From Odontocerum albicorne (taxonomy: Eukaryota; Arthropoda; Insecta; Trichoptera; Odontoceridae): a stretch of 64,000 bases of DNA. The stretch spans positions 31,195,540-31,259,539 of the forward strand of contig OX463839.1 in the NCBI GenBank assembly GCA_949825065.1. Reading direction: 5' to 3'. How positions within the stretch are numbered: position 1 is the stretch's first letter; every line of letters begins with the position of its first letter. The notes beneath the pieces are model-generated. The model had not been told where the DNA came from. It saw only the letters and a list, made by a program, of their open reading frames with translations, and ran no database searches. The position numbers and the translations under genes were made by a program. Below are positions 38,210 to 51,837 of the stretch, one piece after another.

Positions 38210-38285
38210 TTTTTCGGTACTATCGGTAATCAAACCCGAAGCCCCTGGCTGGAAAACAAGCAGTTTAACAACTAAGTCAAGATTG
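38210..38285 (-). mobile_element. SINE head, diverged
   Basis: AATCAAACCCGAAGCCCC followed by TGGCTGGAAAACAAGCAG and TTAACAACTAAGTCAAG is the minus-strand tRNA-like head without a recognisable tail. Confidence 0.55.
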
Positions 38286-39404
38286 CTACCTTTAAGAATA
38301 AAAATTCTGTACAGTTATTTAACGAAGTAATCAGATAAACAAGACTATAGAATTTTCGGAAGAACCGTCATCGCTTCCTACATTCCGTGATCAAATTTTA
38401 GTCAATTAATTGAAGAAAATTATAAAGTATGTTTGATTAGATTCGAGCCATACTTGAAATGACACCGCTCTATAATTATAGCCAAGGTTAGTCCAACCGA
38501 TCGACCAAATCCAAAATAATGCTCATTGTTTTTTGCCACTCGGTGACCGAATCGAGAAAAAACACGGATGTCTAAGGGAAAAAACTCTTAAAGCAAATTA
38601 ATTTAGTCGATTCTCAACACAAAACTAAATGATATGCAAATTATGATTCGAAAAAAACGTATTTAGAAAAAAATAGCGAGCGAAAATAATTTGAAGATCT
38701 GGTAAACCTTGTGCTACTTTAGATAGATCTTCACCTATGAAGTGGACATGTTAAAAAGGAAAGAAAAACTATTCTAATTGCATAAAAATGTCATTCATAA
38801 TCAAATTATAAATAGTGGCAAGGCTACAAAATATTTTTAATATAATATTTAACTGAATTTAACTCCTTGATAAAAAAAACATTCCTTTCGACACTGGCCG
38901 CAAGAATCATGTAAATTTTGTCTGTGTAAAAAAGGAAATGATATTTCCCGTTCTATAGTACTCTGTATGTACTCTAAATTTAATAATTCTATTGGAAATA
39001 TTTCATTATTCGCTGGTTATATATAAATTTACAGATAAACTTGAAAGGAGTGTTTCGGTATCTTTAGTCCTGATCGAGGAAAGTGCATTGAAATTTTCCA
39101 TAAATCGCGACATGATACCCTATGCAATAGGTAGTATTTCTATCGAAATCTACATAAGTGAATTAATATTTATAAGTTAGGAAATCTTTCCAAAAATATT
39201 GATATAATACATTACAATTGTGAAGAACGTGGCAGGAGCGAAGAATGTATGCCAGGATATAACGAAGTGGAGATCTGTTATCTGGTAGAGATATAGCGTG
39301 ATGATGACAATTGTTAAAAAAATAGTTATGCTTGAAACCCCTACGAAATTAAATAGATATCATATTTCATACCTCAAAAAACCTCCCAAGAAAAACAAGT
39401 CAGA

Positions 39405-39470
39405 AAAATGCTGGGAACCGAACCCGGGACGCTTGAATATTCAATTACTAACCATTCGCACATAGTACCG
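39405..39470 (-). mobile_element. tRNA-like SINE head
   Basis: The minus strand shows TGCGAATGGTTAGTAATTG and CCCGGGTTCGGTTCCC, resembling A and B boxes. The ends do not pair as an acceptor stem, so a genuine tRNA gene is unlikely. Confidence 0.4.
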
Positions 39471-41403
39471 ACGTACACTTTACGTTCTGAATAAACCGAT
39501 CTTCGTAAATAATTAATATATAACAAGTGACATTTGGAAAGATAACGAAATTGAGAACCCCATCTCGAAATAAAGTTTTATCTTCGTTTATACACACAAT
39601 TTAGAAATATGTGTATGCTAGGGCTTAAAAAATATTATAATATCCTAAAAAAATTGCCAAATTGATATAATTAATCAACAAATAAGCGCGTGACCTAGGA
39701 TTTAATGGGAGATGTTTTTTATACAATATTAATTAAAGAATTTCGTATGTGTAAATAAGACGCTGATAGTGCCCAATAAAATTAATCTAAAAACAAATCA
39801 AATTACTTTTAATCTGTAAGATCAAATAAATATTATCTTTGTTATTATTGAATTTTCAAAAATATTTTATTTGTTTTTTTTTGTTCATTAAAACGTAAAT
39901 TTTAATTTAAAGTTCTAGTTAATATTTTATTATGGCAATTAAGTTAATGAAAATCGAGTTATTGAAGTCATAATTCACAACTCGATGCTTAATTTTGTTA
40001 ATATTCCTTAATTCTGGTAAGAAAATTCTGAATTAATAAGTAAGCTTAGAAATGATACACACATATGTTTGTTCGTAATTAATTAAAAATATAAAATTAT
40101 GATTCTCATTTGATAAACGTGGTATTTTTCTATAATTTTGTGAGCTTTCTATAAGCTTGCTGTGATTGCATCTCTAGAATCAAGTTTTCATTTGTCACTG
40201 GCTTAGAAGACCTAAATTTGGGTGAATAACTATCATTTAAGAAAGAGATAAAAATTGTTTTTATCAAAGAAAACAATTATTCATTTAGACTAGAAATGCG
40301 ATAAAATTGTTCAGCTTATTGTGACAAATATTTACCACTTATATTATAAGACAATAAAAATAAACAACAATCATCATGGACATTTTTTACGCTGACATAT
40401 AAAACCGAGGCTGTCTTTTATTAGGGTATTAAGTACAAATTTATTAACCTCACGTGAATGTCTATAATACAATAAAAAATAATGCAACTATAAAAAGTGA
40501 TTCATTTACTTCCTGTGAGTATTTTTATTCAATACAATGAAAGTGTACTAATAAAAAAATATTTTCAACACAAAATTTCAGACCAATAATAGACCATGAT
40601 TTTCAGAAATCAGATATGTAGTCTGCTATTCATCAAAGCAGAATTGAACCATTTTTCGAGGTCTATGGAATGAATGCATACACAAATTTCCAAAAATTAT
40701 GCAATTTGCTTAAAACTATTAAACATGTTCATACAAAATGGTGAGTAAGATACAAAAAAATGTTTCGTATATCTCGAAAGATAAAATGTGGAAATGAAAA
40801 CTAAAGATATGCTGTTTACGCGAAATTGGTCTAATCATATTGAAGAAAAACAATTTTATCTGTTGACTAGGAAGATAAACCATCGATTCGTTTCAATTGT
40901 TGATCGAGTAATTCGATAAAATAAAACGTCAGCCTGAAAAATGTTTATAAACTGAATTAGCATGCTCAATGGATTTCATTTTCCTCTATCAATTTATCTT
41001 ATGTATTACGAGTACTAATTTGCTCTACGATATCATAGTTTAAAAGCAAAAAAATAGTTATTTAAATAATAATCGAACGAAATTCTTGGTCAATAAATTG
41101 TATGCCATATATATTTGTTCAACATTTTTAATAACAATAAAAGACAATGCATATAGCAGCATATAGAGAACAGACTTTATAACTCAACATTATTGACAGA
41201 TTAAAAAAACAAGTTTTATGTAAGGATAGAAAGGTGGCTGCAAGCATTAGACTAGGAACTTAGCCGCATCTGCATATGTTTAGAAATACACATTTGGTAA
41301 GAAAATGGCAAAAAATTTACCGCAACTGATATGTGATAGTAACACATTCCGCTATAGGTCGTGAATAATGTATGTGCATAATAGACTGTTTAATATATAA
41401 TAT

Positions 41404-41613
<210 letters not shown>

Positions 41614-42540
41614 AACTGTGCACATGAATTTATTTCACTTAAGGTACTAGAAATTGTAAAATCAAGATTCTAAATATAGAAAATTGGTTTTACAGTTGGT
41701 CAATTTTAAGCATTTGAATCGAAAAAGTGAGCGTCATAATCTGCAATGCTAATATACTTAAATACTACCAAAACATTAATTTAACTTACTGTAATTTGAA
41801 CGTATCCAAATATTATAAGGATTTAGCATTGCTTTAAAACTATATTTATATGCACGTAAATAATCAATTAAAGACGTATAGACGTTACATATAAAAATAT
41901 ATAGAAAATAAAGGTGTGGGTTGAAAAACATCTGATGTTCTCGCAAAGTACTAACATTACAACAGTAAATATACTTATAAATGCAATGCTTGATCTGTTT
42001 TGAGCACCAAACTGATACACAGTGCCATTGTTTTTAATGTTAATCAGCAAACATAACACAGGAAATGACATCGCAATTCGGTTTATGGTAAAATTATCTG
42101 AATATACTTAGCACTATCGAAATCGGAAGTAATTCTCGTCACAACAAATTTTCAAACCACAAGGATATCTGGTGGAGGCGAAAAGGTAGCAAATACATTG
42201 CACCGCTCTGACCTACACAAGAGACAAGGTCACTCAGCTAAGTGCCCGGCCGACCTTGACGGCTCCTTTTCAGGATAACGTAGGCACTTCGTTTAGAGAA
42301 GATTTCTATCTACAACTAGATTTTAAAAACATTTAGAAAAACACCAAATCTTTTTTTAATTTAGCAATATAAAAGATTAATTATACAATTGTAAATAAAT
42401 TAACGTATTCCTCGTTTTCTTTCGTATGGTACCCGTGAACATATCCAAATTTATGATTCGGACATATTGAATAGCGTGTACGGGAGACAATATGTCTTCA
42501 GACTCGATAATCGAGTAAGTAGAAAGTACGAAACTTACGG

Positions 42541-42733
42541 TTCGTCATTGTGCGTGTTAGTAACATTACTGCACGTGAAGTAACAACAATACTCGCAAAC
42601 GGACTTTTTTTGCGTACGCGAAAGATGTTACCTTAAACGGAAACAAAATTGAGTTCCAACATACTTGTAAATCCAACCCGTAACACCTGGTTTGGCATAC
42701 AGGCGTCTTACTAACTAAGCTACGGAGGTCGTT
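42541..42733 (-). mobile_element. tRNA-headed SINE, tail type B
   Basis: In minus orientation GACCTCCGTAGCTTAGTTAG begins the head and ACGGGTTGGATTTAC holds the B box. A tail follows with TTTGCGAGTATTGTTG and CTTCACGTGCAGTAATGTTA, which parallels 10820-11042. Confidence 0.7.
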
Positions 42734-43489
42734 TATTCTAGTTCTCAAGAGAATTTGCAGTCATTGTAAATGCTTTTTAATTTCTTGTAGAGTGAAAGGA
42801 GATAATTGAACATAGGAACCCAATGATCAATTGGAAGTTAAAAAATAAAGATCATTTGAATCTCAATTGTTGAACGTGAACAGCATTTAGAAGGAAGTGG
42901 GTAGTTTTCCACTTAATACCATATTGGTTGCGTGCTACGCTGCGAATTACGAGTGCGACTAGAACAACAGTTGTCAATGTCTTGATTCGTGTTATTAACC
43001 TCGGGCGCTGGAAACAATGATCAGACATTGTTTAATATTTATTAAATCAGATTTTATCTATTCATAAACGAAATAATTGAAAAAATAAAATAATAATTAC
43101 ACAAGACCAGCAGATTATAATTTTTATTTATAAAATTATATGTTATTGCTTTGTTTTACCGAGAAACCAAAAAAAACTTATTCATAATTAAAAAAAAACA
43201 AAGTCGTAACGAAAACCTGAACTTATAAGATATAATTATCTATTTGTTATGGATCCAAGTGAGTCCTACCCGAAGTAAGAAGTAGATGACATATTTGATT
43301 AAGAAAATTAGATACATCGTTATCAAAATTTGACGACGCAATGGTATTCAAATCGATTCGATATAGGTAACACTTTCGCTGAATACAGTACGCATTTGTT
43401 GGATACAGAAGAAAGACAGATATTACAAATAGGTTTCGTTGGATTTATTAACACGTGACGAATTAACAACTAGAAATATGTTAAATAGG

Positions 43490-43607
43490 TCTTAAATGTA
43501 AACCAGACTGGAATCCTTTTTAAAATATATTGGGTTGCAACAATAATCAGATTCATAAGCCCCGGGCAGGAAGACAGGCGTCTTACCAACTAGGCCACGG
43601 AGGTTGA
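43490..43607 (-). mobile_element. tRNA-headed SINE, tail truncated
   Basis: Minus orientation: ACCTCCGTGGCCTAGTTGGT, then AAGACGCCTGTCTTCC, a degraded B box and the start of tail A (AGGATTCCAGTCTGGTTTAC). Confidence 0.75.
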
Positions 43608-46600
43608 GATATAAAAAAGCTTCCACTATAACAGTGGAATCTTGTATTCGTTCCAACGTATCATAGCAAGTAGACAGATGGAGATGTGGACAAACATATT
43701 GTTTGTTATATTATAATATGGACAATGGCAGTCTTAAATACAATAAAACGACACAGTCAACGATATAATAATAGAAAATACACCTGATCATTCAAGTTGA
43801 TTACATTAAATTAGTTTTCGGCAAGTGTGATACGATGAAAACAGCCGACGGTATATAATTTACAAAAGTAATTATGGAACATCTAAAAGAGATCGTGCGA
43901 ATCATTGTCAGAATAATGTTATTGTATTTACACTCGATTTATTCGATTGGTCGATCTCATTTATCAGAGTTTGCAAACTACAATAACAAGAATATCTACA
44001 ATATTATGTGTGCTATATTTTATTGTAAGATTCCGAGTTCTTAACATCGTACAACCAATAAACAGTCTAAAATAAAATATTCAATATGTTTTTCTTCAGT
44101 TGTGCAATACATCACGCAATAACGGATAAGAACATATTTAAATTGTTAAATTGATGAAATGTAGGTACTATTAACTGCATAATTGATTTGTTTACGTCCT
44201 TCAATTCCTATTCTAACATTTATGATGAAATCAATTATTCACACACTTTGCTGTGGAAAATCACGATCAATTGTTTTGTTTCTCTTCGTTTCTTTGTAAA
44301 AGAGAACTTCTAAAATATTGATAAACTACATTGAATCTGACTCGAGAATATAACTCAATTTGTTTTATTTAATTATATGTATTTAATTTAGTTTCTATGA
44401 TCAATATCAAATCTGTCCGACATTTTATACAAATAAATCCTGTAATTTTGATCGATATTTCAAATTCAGACGAAGGTCCATTTCTTTATATTTATATTCA
44501 TAGTATTGATTTGGACGATTAAATCACATTAAATGAACCGCGTAAGATGGATTCACTATGCAATAAAAATATATCCAATACGTGTAATTAATGAGCACGT
44601 TCTCATCATTAACCATCAATGTATTGTACTTTACGTAGACAACATAACTTGACACCGCTTTCAACTTGGGTCAAACATGATTTTTTACGAATCTTCTAGA
44701 TACTAAAATAGGCGATAGTCAGATATCCACACACCCTGGTTTTTTTTCATGTCCCAATAGATAAAATAGTACTCGTAAACGAAATAGCTGAAGCTTATCA
44801 CAAGTATTGTAACGATGAAAAATATTTGATAAGGAATACATTACAATAATGAAACGCGATGTTCTAATCTATTCATTCACTTTAAAGAATTTTAATTCCA
44901 GTGCCACTAGAAAGGATTATTTTTGACATATTTATGATAATAATTTAATTGAATTACCTTTAATCCGCCTTAAAGCACGTCTAATTTTATTAATCTTTGA
45001 ACGTATAATTCTTAATGTCAATTTGAATTTGATCAATGATCGAGTAGAAAGAAATGCGGAGTATGTCAAGACGATCAATTGTGTGAGATTCCACTAAAAT
45101 CCACCAAGATGTACTAAATACCATTATGAATTTTGATTCTATCTTAATAGATAAATTAATCAATCACTCAATGCGTTTAACAAATGCTTAATTTGCTCGA
45201 GTAAATTAATCTGAAATGTAAGACTAAATAAAAAATAATAGAACATTAAAATATATATATTATATATTGAAAAGTATGTAATAGATGAATATCATTTGAA
45301 TGAAATCTATTGTTTGTTTTCTTATGTTTTGTTCAAACGGTGATCGAAAGTATAATGTGATAATTATATAAATATTTTTATACTCAAAATATAATCACTT
45401 CAATTTTACTTATTTCAAGGAAAATTTAATTGTGTGGAAAACTCTTTGACGTTTAATACAAACATTTGATGAATTGCAACACTTGATTCTTGAACTTTGA
45501 GAGGGTGAAAATATAGGTAGTAATGAAAATAGAATAAATTTCATGATTTTATCCGTGCTCATCATAAAAGTTATCAGGATCAGAAAACTGCTTCATAGTT
45601 TAGTAACAATATAAATGTAACAAGGAAAAAGCAAAAAAACAAACATTAACACAGGGATCCACTGTTAATCCTTAAAGTTTTCTACATTTGTATTCTACTC
45701 AGAGATTTTTCGTGCATATTTCATATTCAAACTGTTTTCTTATTTAAATTAATTGTGGATAGTTACACATATAACTAGATAAGCTTTCTTTAGTATAAGC
45801 AATTTCCTTTCATATGGCATATAAATAAATTTATAGAACTTTACAATGTTTAATTAATAATATTTCAATAATACCTATGCTTTTTAAATTAATAATTTTT
45901 CCGCCAGTTGCTGGTTTCCCAAAATACTAGGATGAAATGCGGTGATGTGAGAATATTACGAACCACTTGTAGATATATTTTATAGCAGCACCACGACAGC
46001 GAAATAACCGACAAGAATATTATTTTTCAAAGAGAAAAATGTATTATTCGTAATCTTCAGACAAATAGCTCGGCATTTCAGGCTGGTGTTTTTATCTTTG
46101 ACGAATTCAAACATCAAGAGGCTGTAAATTAGGAGAGGACGCCTGTTATTACGGGCCGAGCGTGTGATTCGGCGACGCCAAGCCGCCACATCCGCCAATT
46201 CTATTTTTTACTTATTTCATACCCAAGTCTAAAAAGAAATATGTACGAGTATTGTAATTATCAAAATTTCCAAAATCAACTTTTTACAATCATTTTTCTC
46301 TCCGGAGAGTATTGTCAAGAAATCTCAAATGATATGTAGGACAATGGAATGTATGGTATACAAAGTTGGACAATCCAAAAAATTAAAAGATTCGTATTTA
46401 ATTTAGTTCAGTTTTGATTATCTATCATTATTTTAAGCAAACTTACGATTTGATTAAATATTATTTAAATGTTTACTTCTATTTACCATATATAGGTACT
46501 TGATTTACGCAAGTAAGAAAGTTAATTTTACTCGGCATTTTGATAAAAGCAACAAATGCTTTATTTTTGCTTCCATGGGCTGAATTGTTAAAAATGGATG

Positions 46601-48646
46601 CCAACAATTCAGCCTTTGGACAAAACAATGGGGGGCTCTACGACCAATTTTTTTTCGTGATTGTTAACAATGAATCAAATATGATATGAATGTATTTTAT
46701 GTATGCATAAAAATATTATAACATTTAAGTTAGTAACATAATCGGTTCGTAATTGACAAAAAATAATGAAATTGTCATTAGACGCACATAATTTGTCATG
46801 TTTTGGTGATGTGATTATTCAATAGCACGCACGATTCTTGTCTATGATTTATTATTATGTGGCTAGAGCAATAGACAATTGACTATATTATTTAATCAAT
46901 TCCTAAGATTTAGGCAGAATTCCAACTTGACAGCGGTCAAATCGCGAAATGCTCGCAAGTTGCCTTAGGGTTGACCGTGAGCAGACCGAAGCTTGCCCGC
47001 GTAACTATAGGATTTCATCCCGTTGACCGTTGGTTGATGGGACTAAAGTCAACGGAAGAAAACTCATTACTATGTCCGTGTTTTTTTTGGATTCCAGTCG
47101 TATTTTTTTCTACCTACATAAAAAGTTAGATATACATAATATTTTCAAACACTGGAAAACATGGAACATTTTAAATGAAAATCGACTAAAAACATTAGCA
47201 TTTATGAAACGCGACCTTGGTACTAATTAAATAATTTGCATACTTGTTTAAAATAAATTTTTACTATTTAAGAAAATATTAAGATTAACAAAGGAATATC
47301 TTAACGATTATTAATCGCCTGCAAAATCTCCGAGATTCGATTATATTTAAACCACACTTTGTAAGGATAAGTTCTTAAAGATGTTTTTCTTGGAGTATAA
47401 AAACTGTAAGTATTAAATGTATATCTACTTTAAGAAAATAGAAGAAAAAAAATGTTTTATTTTTATTAGATGTTTTTTTTATATTTTAAACAATAAATTA
47501 AAATAAAGATTTAAAAAACAATCAATTTTATTTTTAAATTAAGAGATAAATAGTTCTAGATTTGAATCAAAATATTCGATAACGTATCTTTAGATTCCCT
47601 ACGAAGTAAATATCATTAAATTTGGAAAAGTCGAATGAAATGGCCTAATTATAAACGAATCGTTCAATACAAAAGGAATTTTACAGCTCTACGAATATTT
47701 ATATTCAATAAAACTATTAAAAAAATGTTTTTCGTAAGATGTAGAATTATTTTTTTATTCAAAAGAAAACGAATTGAAAGATTAACTGAACATTTTATCA
47801 AACAAATACATGGCAATCGCAATAAGATCTTATTGACGATTTATAAATTTAAAAGCACGTAAAATCACATAATACAAATGTAATTGATAAACCACAGCGT
47901 ATATAAGAATCGTGTAAAATTACCATGAAAATGAGACAACAATCTCGATAAGAAGAAGCCAAAAATCACTTAAATAATAAAAATATCGTCAGGCTTAATT
48001 TCTTGAGTCAAGGTATTATAAAAAAAATACTAGGGCAAAAACGCATTAAATTAAAGCAATTGTGTACTTAAGACGTACCAGCATTGTAATGCAGCCTTGA
48101 ATGAAAAAACAAAGTCACAATATATGGTTTTCATATTTAAAATAATGAAAACTCAGTATATTTTTTTAAAAGGCAATTTGAATTTAATAACGAGTCTGAG
48201 AATTTAAAATAAATTAAATTGTTTTACATAAAAAACTAAAATTTTAGATTCACTTATTGAAAACTAAAAATATTTCCTACTTGAAAAATATAATTTTGCA
48301 ATATTTTGAAATGTGGCATATCTGAACTTATTAACTTGTCCACATTTTTTCTGCCAGAATATCACATTTTGAATTATTACTTTGTCGCACTTAAAGTATT
48401 AAAAAAACGAAAATTTTTCGATCATATATCGGTCAAGAGCTTAATCTAAAGTTATAAAGATAGTTCATTTTAAAAAGTCTTCATATGAGTATCCATAATT
48501 CGTTTTACAGATAATTTGAATTTGTATCAGTTGAACCATTACTCCTTTTGACTGAAAACACACATTGATAAGATTTATAAATGTGTCTCAAGATTTTACA
48601 ACTATTCATTTTACGAATTACTAAAGGTACGTTATTTTAATTTAAT
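43608..48646. other. AT-rich DNA, almost no recognisable elements
   Basis: No gene, SINE or LINE seen. Two compositionally richer islands stand out: 45960-46200 and 46920-47050. Open frames are short and biased to Lys, Ile, Asn and Phe codons. Confidence 0.5.
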
Positions 48647-48651
48647 TATAT

Positions 48652-49255
48652 TGTATCGGACGTGTGCCGTCACACTTGTGTGTGTGTGTGTGTGGTATAA
48701 GGGAAAAAGACATTTATGTGTAGATCTGTATATAAAACTGGTGTAAATCTATGTATGAACTCTGTTATAATAATATAAACTTAATTCTGTATGTAAACTA
48801 TGCTATGGAAATATGTATTGTGTTATTCTATGTATTTGTGAATCATGTTGGAAACTATGTAAAATGTATGTTTGTTTGACTCCGATCGCATTCGCGACCG
48901 CACTGGAAATAAGTGACTTGCGACGCAGTGCGATCGGAGTAGGTCGGGGCCCAGTCGGCGTAAGCAAGGCCCAAACCCCGAAAGTTGTTATATTTCGCGG
49001 GCAATGGACGCTTGTGACGGCCGACTGACCATTAATATAGAGGGCCCCCCGATTGCGAAAAATTATTCTCAGTACCACTACTTTACCGTGTTTTACTTGA
49101 GACCCACTACCCTACTTCGACTGCCTGAGAGGAATCTCTCCCTGCTCTTCTTCTTCTTCTACTGGATCTTCGCTACGGGATTCGCTACCTCGATTCTCTG
49201 AGCGCTACGCGGCAACCAACGTGCCTATCTACAGTCTTTGTACCCGTCCGGTACA
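48652..49255 (+). mobile_element. Solo LTR with 5-bp target duplication
   Basis: The 604-bp segment starts TGTATCGGACGTGTGCC and ends GTACCCGTCCGGTACA. The ends are inverted repeats with the TG...CA termini of LTRs. TATAT occurs directly before (48647-48651) and after (49256-49260). Inside are a GT microsatellite, TATAAAA at 48731 and a GC-rich 3' half. No retroviral-type coding sequence flanks it, so it is a solo LTR left by recombination. The strand is inferred from the TATA position. The flanking DNA is TA-rich, so the duplication could partly be chance. Confidence 0.75.
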
Positions 49256-49261
49256 TATATT

Positions 49262-49565
49262 TTCTAATCCTCGTTTATCCACCAAGATATGGAAAATATA
49301 AATAACGGAAAATTCGTTCGACAGCATAATTCGTGACGCTCTCAATTGCTCAGTTCGTGAATACGGTATTGAAAACAAATTTAATTCACGATGACGTAAA
49401 TAATTATCAGGTACATTAAAGAAAAAATTGTCAAACAACGAAGGGTTCGCTACTTTTCCTGTTAGTAATTTGTATATGTACAGACAGATACGTAGATCTC
49501 TTCTAACGCTTAAGGAGTAATAGCTGAGTGCCACTGCTGAAATTTCAATCGAAGAAATTAACAAA
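49262..49565 (-). mobile_element. LINE remnant, RT C-terminal region
   Basis: The minus-strand frame reads SLSVRRDLRICLYIYKLLTG then KVANPSLFDNFFFNVP and LRHRELNLFSIPYSRTEQL. This matches the segment after the RT domain in many insect non-LTR elements (RR...LYKLL...NVP..LR). It directly abuts the solo LTR. Confidence 0.65.
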
Positions 49566-50099
49566 TTCTTATTTAGTCAAGTATTTTGTATAAAATTTGT
49601 GACATATCTATTTTTATTTATAATTGATGTATATTATTATTACGGTGATTGAAAGTAACGAGGGATTCAAAGATTTTCCAAATCTGAAATTAATCGTTAT
49701 TTATGTCAGTATAATGATTTTTCATTACACTTGATCAATCCTCCCATTCCGGACAATGGAAGTTCATTTATCGGGTTCAAACTCTAATTGATGGCCTCAC
49801 AATTGGCGAAATTCAGTTTAATTATTGATGTCTTGCATTGTTGACTGATATACATAATATATCTACATATATGTTATGTATAATGCGAGCGCATGTATTG
49901 TCTGCGTGGTATTGTCAGTATTCAAATTCGAGCACGCGCCATACAGAGAGCAATTTGCTAGGTGCAGTTGACAGGTCCTGCTCGCTCTTAGTAGGGATTA
50001 TATCTCGTCGTCTCTGTTTACATTTGGTTCAGTCTGATATGTACGTTATCATAGTCATGCTTCCAGCGAATCATGCATCGCTTTTCACTCATCTCATAA

Positions 50100-50335
50100 T
50101 ATTGTTACTTGATTTAAAAAGAAGCAAACGATCAAATCGTCATAAGTACGACAATACATCAGAAATGAATACATTAATAAGTTTAAAAGTCAGATGTAAA
50201 AGGTGTACGTGGAAGAGGTAAATCGAGAAAATCTTAGTTGGATCAAATGAACCAGACTTTAAAAGTGATAAAATTAGAAGTATGGATAATAGAAGATTGC
50301 GCATGACGAGATGTACGAATGTGGCCAAAATTGTG
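50100..50335 (+). mobile_element. LINE family A remnant, C-terminal end
   Basis: Plus-strand translation reads KCTWKR, a stop, then EKILVGSNEPDFKSDKIRSM and DNRRLRMTRCTNVAKI. This corresponds to the DQI...L..G..RS..NRR.CM.RCMNV pattern of this LINE family. It runs straight into the 95-bp tandem repeat. Confidence 0.65.
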
Positions 50336-50617
50336 TGATGAAAATCATATTATTTAGCTGTAGAGCGAATAAGATCTTAATTTGATACTCGAGTATACTA
50401 CTATAGTATGGTTGTTCACGGAGAATTGTGTGATGAAAATCATATTATTTAGCTGTAGAGCGAATAAGATCTTAATTTGATACTCGAGTATACTACTATA
50501 GTATGGTTGTTCACGGAGAAATTGTGTGATGAAAATCATATAATTTAGCTGTAGAGCGAATAAGATCTTAATTTGATACTCGAGTATACTACTATAGTAT
50601 GGTTGGTCACGGAGAAA
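50331..50617. repeat. 95-bp tandem repeat, three copies
   Basis: Copies start at 50331, 50426 and 50522 with TTGTGTGATGAAAATCATAT. Each contains the palindromes TACTCGAGTA and ATACTACTATAGTAT and ends TTCACGGAGAA, or GTCACGGAGAA in the last copy. The copies differ by only a few bases. Confidence 0.96.
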
Positions 50618-51721
50618 TTGATAAATAGTTTTGAAATCGAACTATTTGAAAATTTGCAGCCCCCATCACAAGCACACAATGAATCGAAGGCGACATATTC
50701 CAAACAATATCACTTGGAAAATATTCCACACTTATAGATAAACGGAACGTTCAATAGTGTTTCACATGAGATATGTTTTATGTGATTTATTTAAATGAAT
50801 CATAAAAATTAAACTTGAGATTTTCAAGAAACGTCTAATTACAGATTTGTATCATTAATTTTAATACAAGATAAGTGTCATAAAATGATAAGCGAGATAA
50901 CAAAATTTAACAAGAAATTATTACTTACGTGTTACAAACGTCACTTATGAAATCCAAACAATATTTATAGGATATACTGGTACATACATACAATATATTC
51001 ATATGCTCGTTAGAACAAACAAAATATGTTTAAAAACAGATTTTTTATCTAACGTATCTCGAAACTTTGAAAATTATATTAACGTTAGTATCTAGTTCAA
51101 TGTTTAATTGTTGATTACTGATAAAAACGAGACTCTTCAAGACAGTTAATGTATATATTATGTGTATGTATAAGCCACAAGAAACAAAACATTTAAAACC
51201 TTAAATACTCGCATGAAAAAATATTCTGCTTCCTACTAAATAAATGCTACGAGTATGTGATTTCATACATTTATTTTCTTTGAAATGAAACAAAGAACAC
51301 TTCAAATGAAAAGGGTTCGCATTTCAGAAGAGGTCATCACCAAATTGGCTACTGTTTATGACTCGACTTTCTATTAACTAGAATATTTTATCTAATGAAC
51401 TCAATGAACATGTTAAGTGTTAATACATTGTGTTAGCAAAATCCTCGTTATGTAGTGTTATATAGTGCATAAAATGTAAACTTTCTATTTTAACTATTTT
51501 GATTATTATGACATCAAAAACATTGCTTAGATTTTTTGTTTACTTTTTAACACTACTTTCTTTAAACACGATAAAAATATGTTTGTACCCATAATTTCGT
51601 GTTAAACGATTTCCACTGTATTACTAGCTCATTCTACTCAATTTCTGACTGAAAAGCGGAAATTTCAGTGTGATTTGAATGTATATTTTAAGTAGTTTGG
51701 TATCGAATGAATCATTAAGAA

Positions 51722-51837
51722 GCCTTAGATGAAAAAAACGCTGGAACCATTAAAAAATACTGGAAACCAACGGGAATTAAGCTCGAAATATCAAGATTGA
51801 AAAAAAGGCGTGTTACCAACTAACCTATGGAGGTTTC
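51722..51837 (-). mobile_element. SINE head with degraded B box
   Basis: Minus orientation: ACCTCCATAGGTTAGTTGGT, AACACGCC, and near the end the TTCCCGTTGG stretch. The tail is reduced to a few bases. Confidence 0.6.

Noticed and set aside
46925..47050. Possible binding element or LTR piece around TTGACCGTGAGCAGACC
   Set aside because: Only a slightly GC-rich stretch. No termini, repeats or frame to support a call.
48803..49201. Three overlapping frames in a GC-rich stretch
   Set aside because: They lie inside the solo LTR, where coding is not expected. The openness follows from the higher GC.
49838..50221. 127-codon plus-strand frame
   Set aside because: Its 3' part is the eroded LINE family A end in the same region and its 5' part resembles nothing. 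There is no sign of a gene.
50354..50539. 61-codon minus-strand frame
   Set aside because: Produced by the 95-bp tandem repeat; the protein simply repeats itself.
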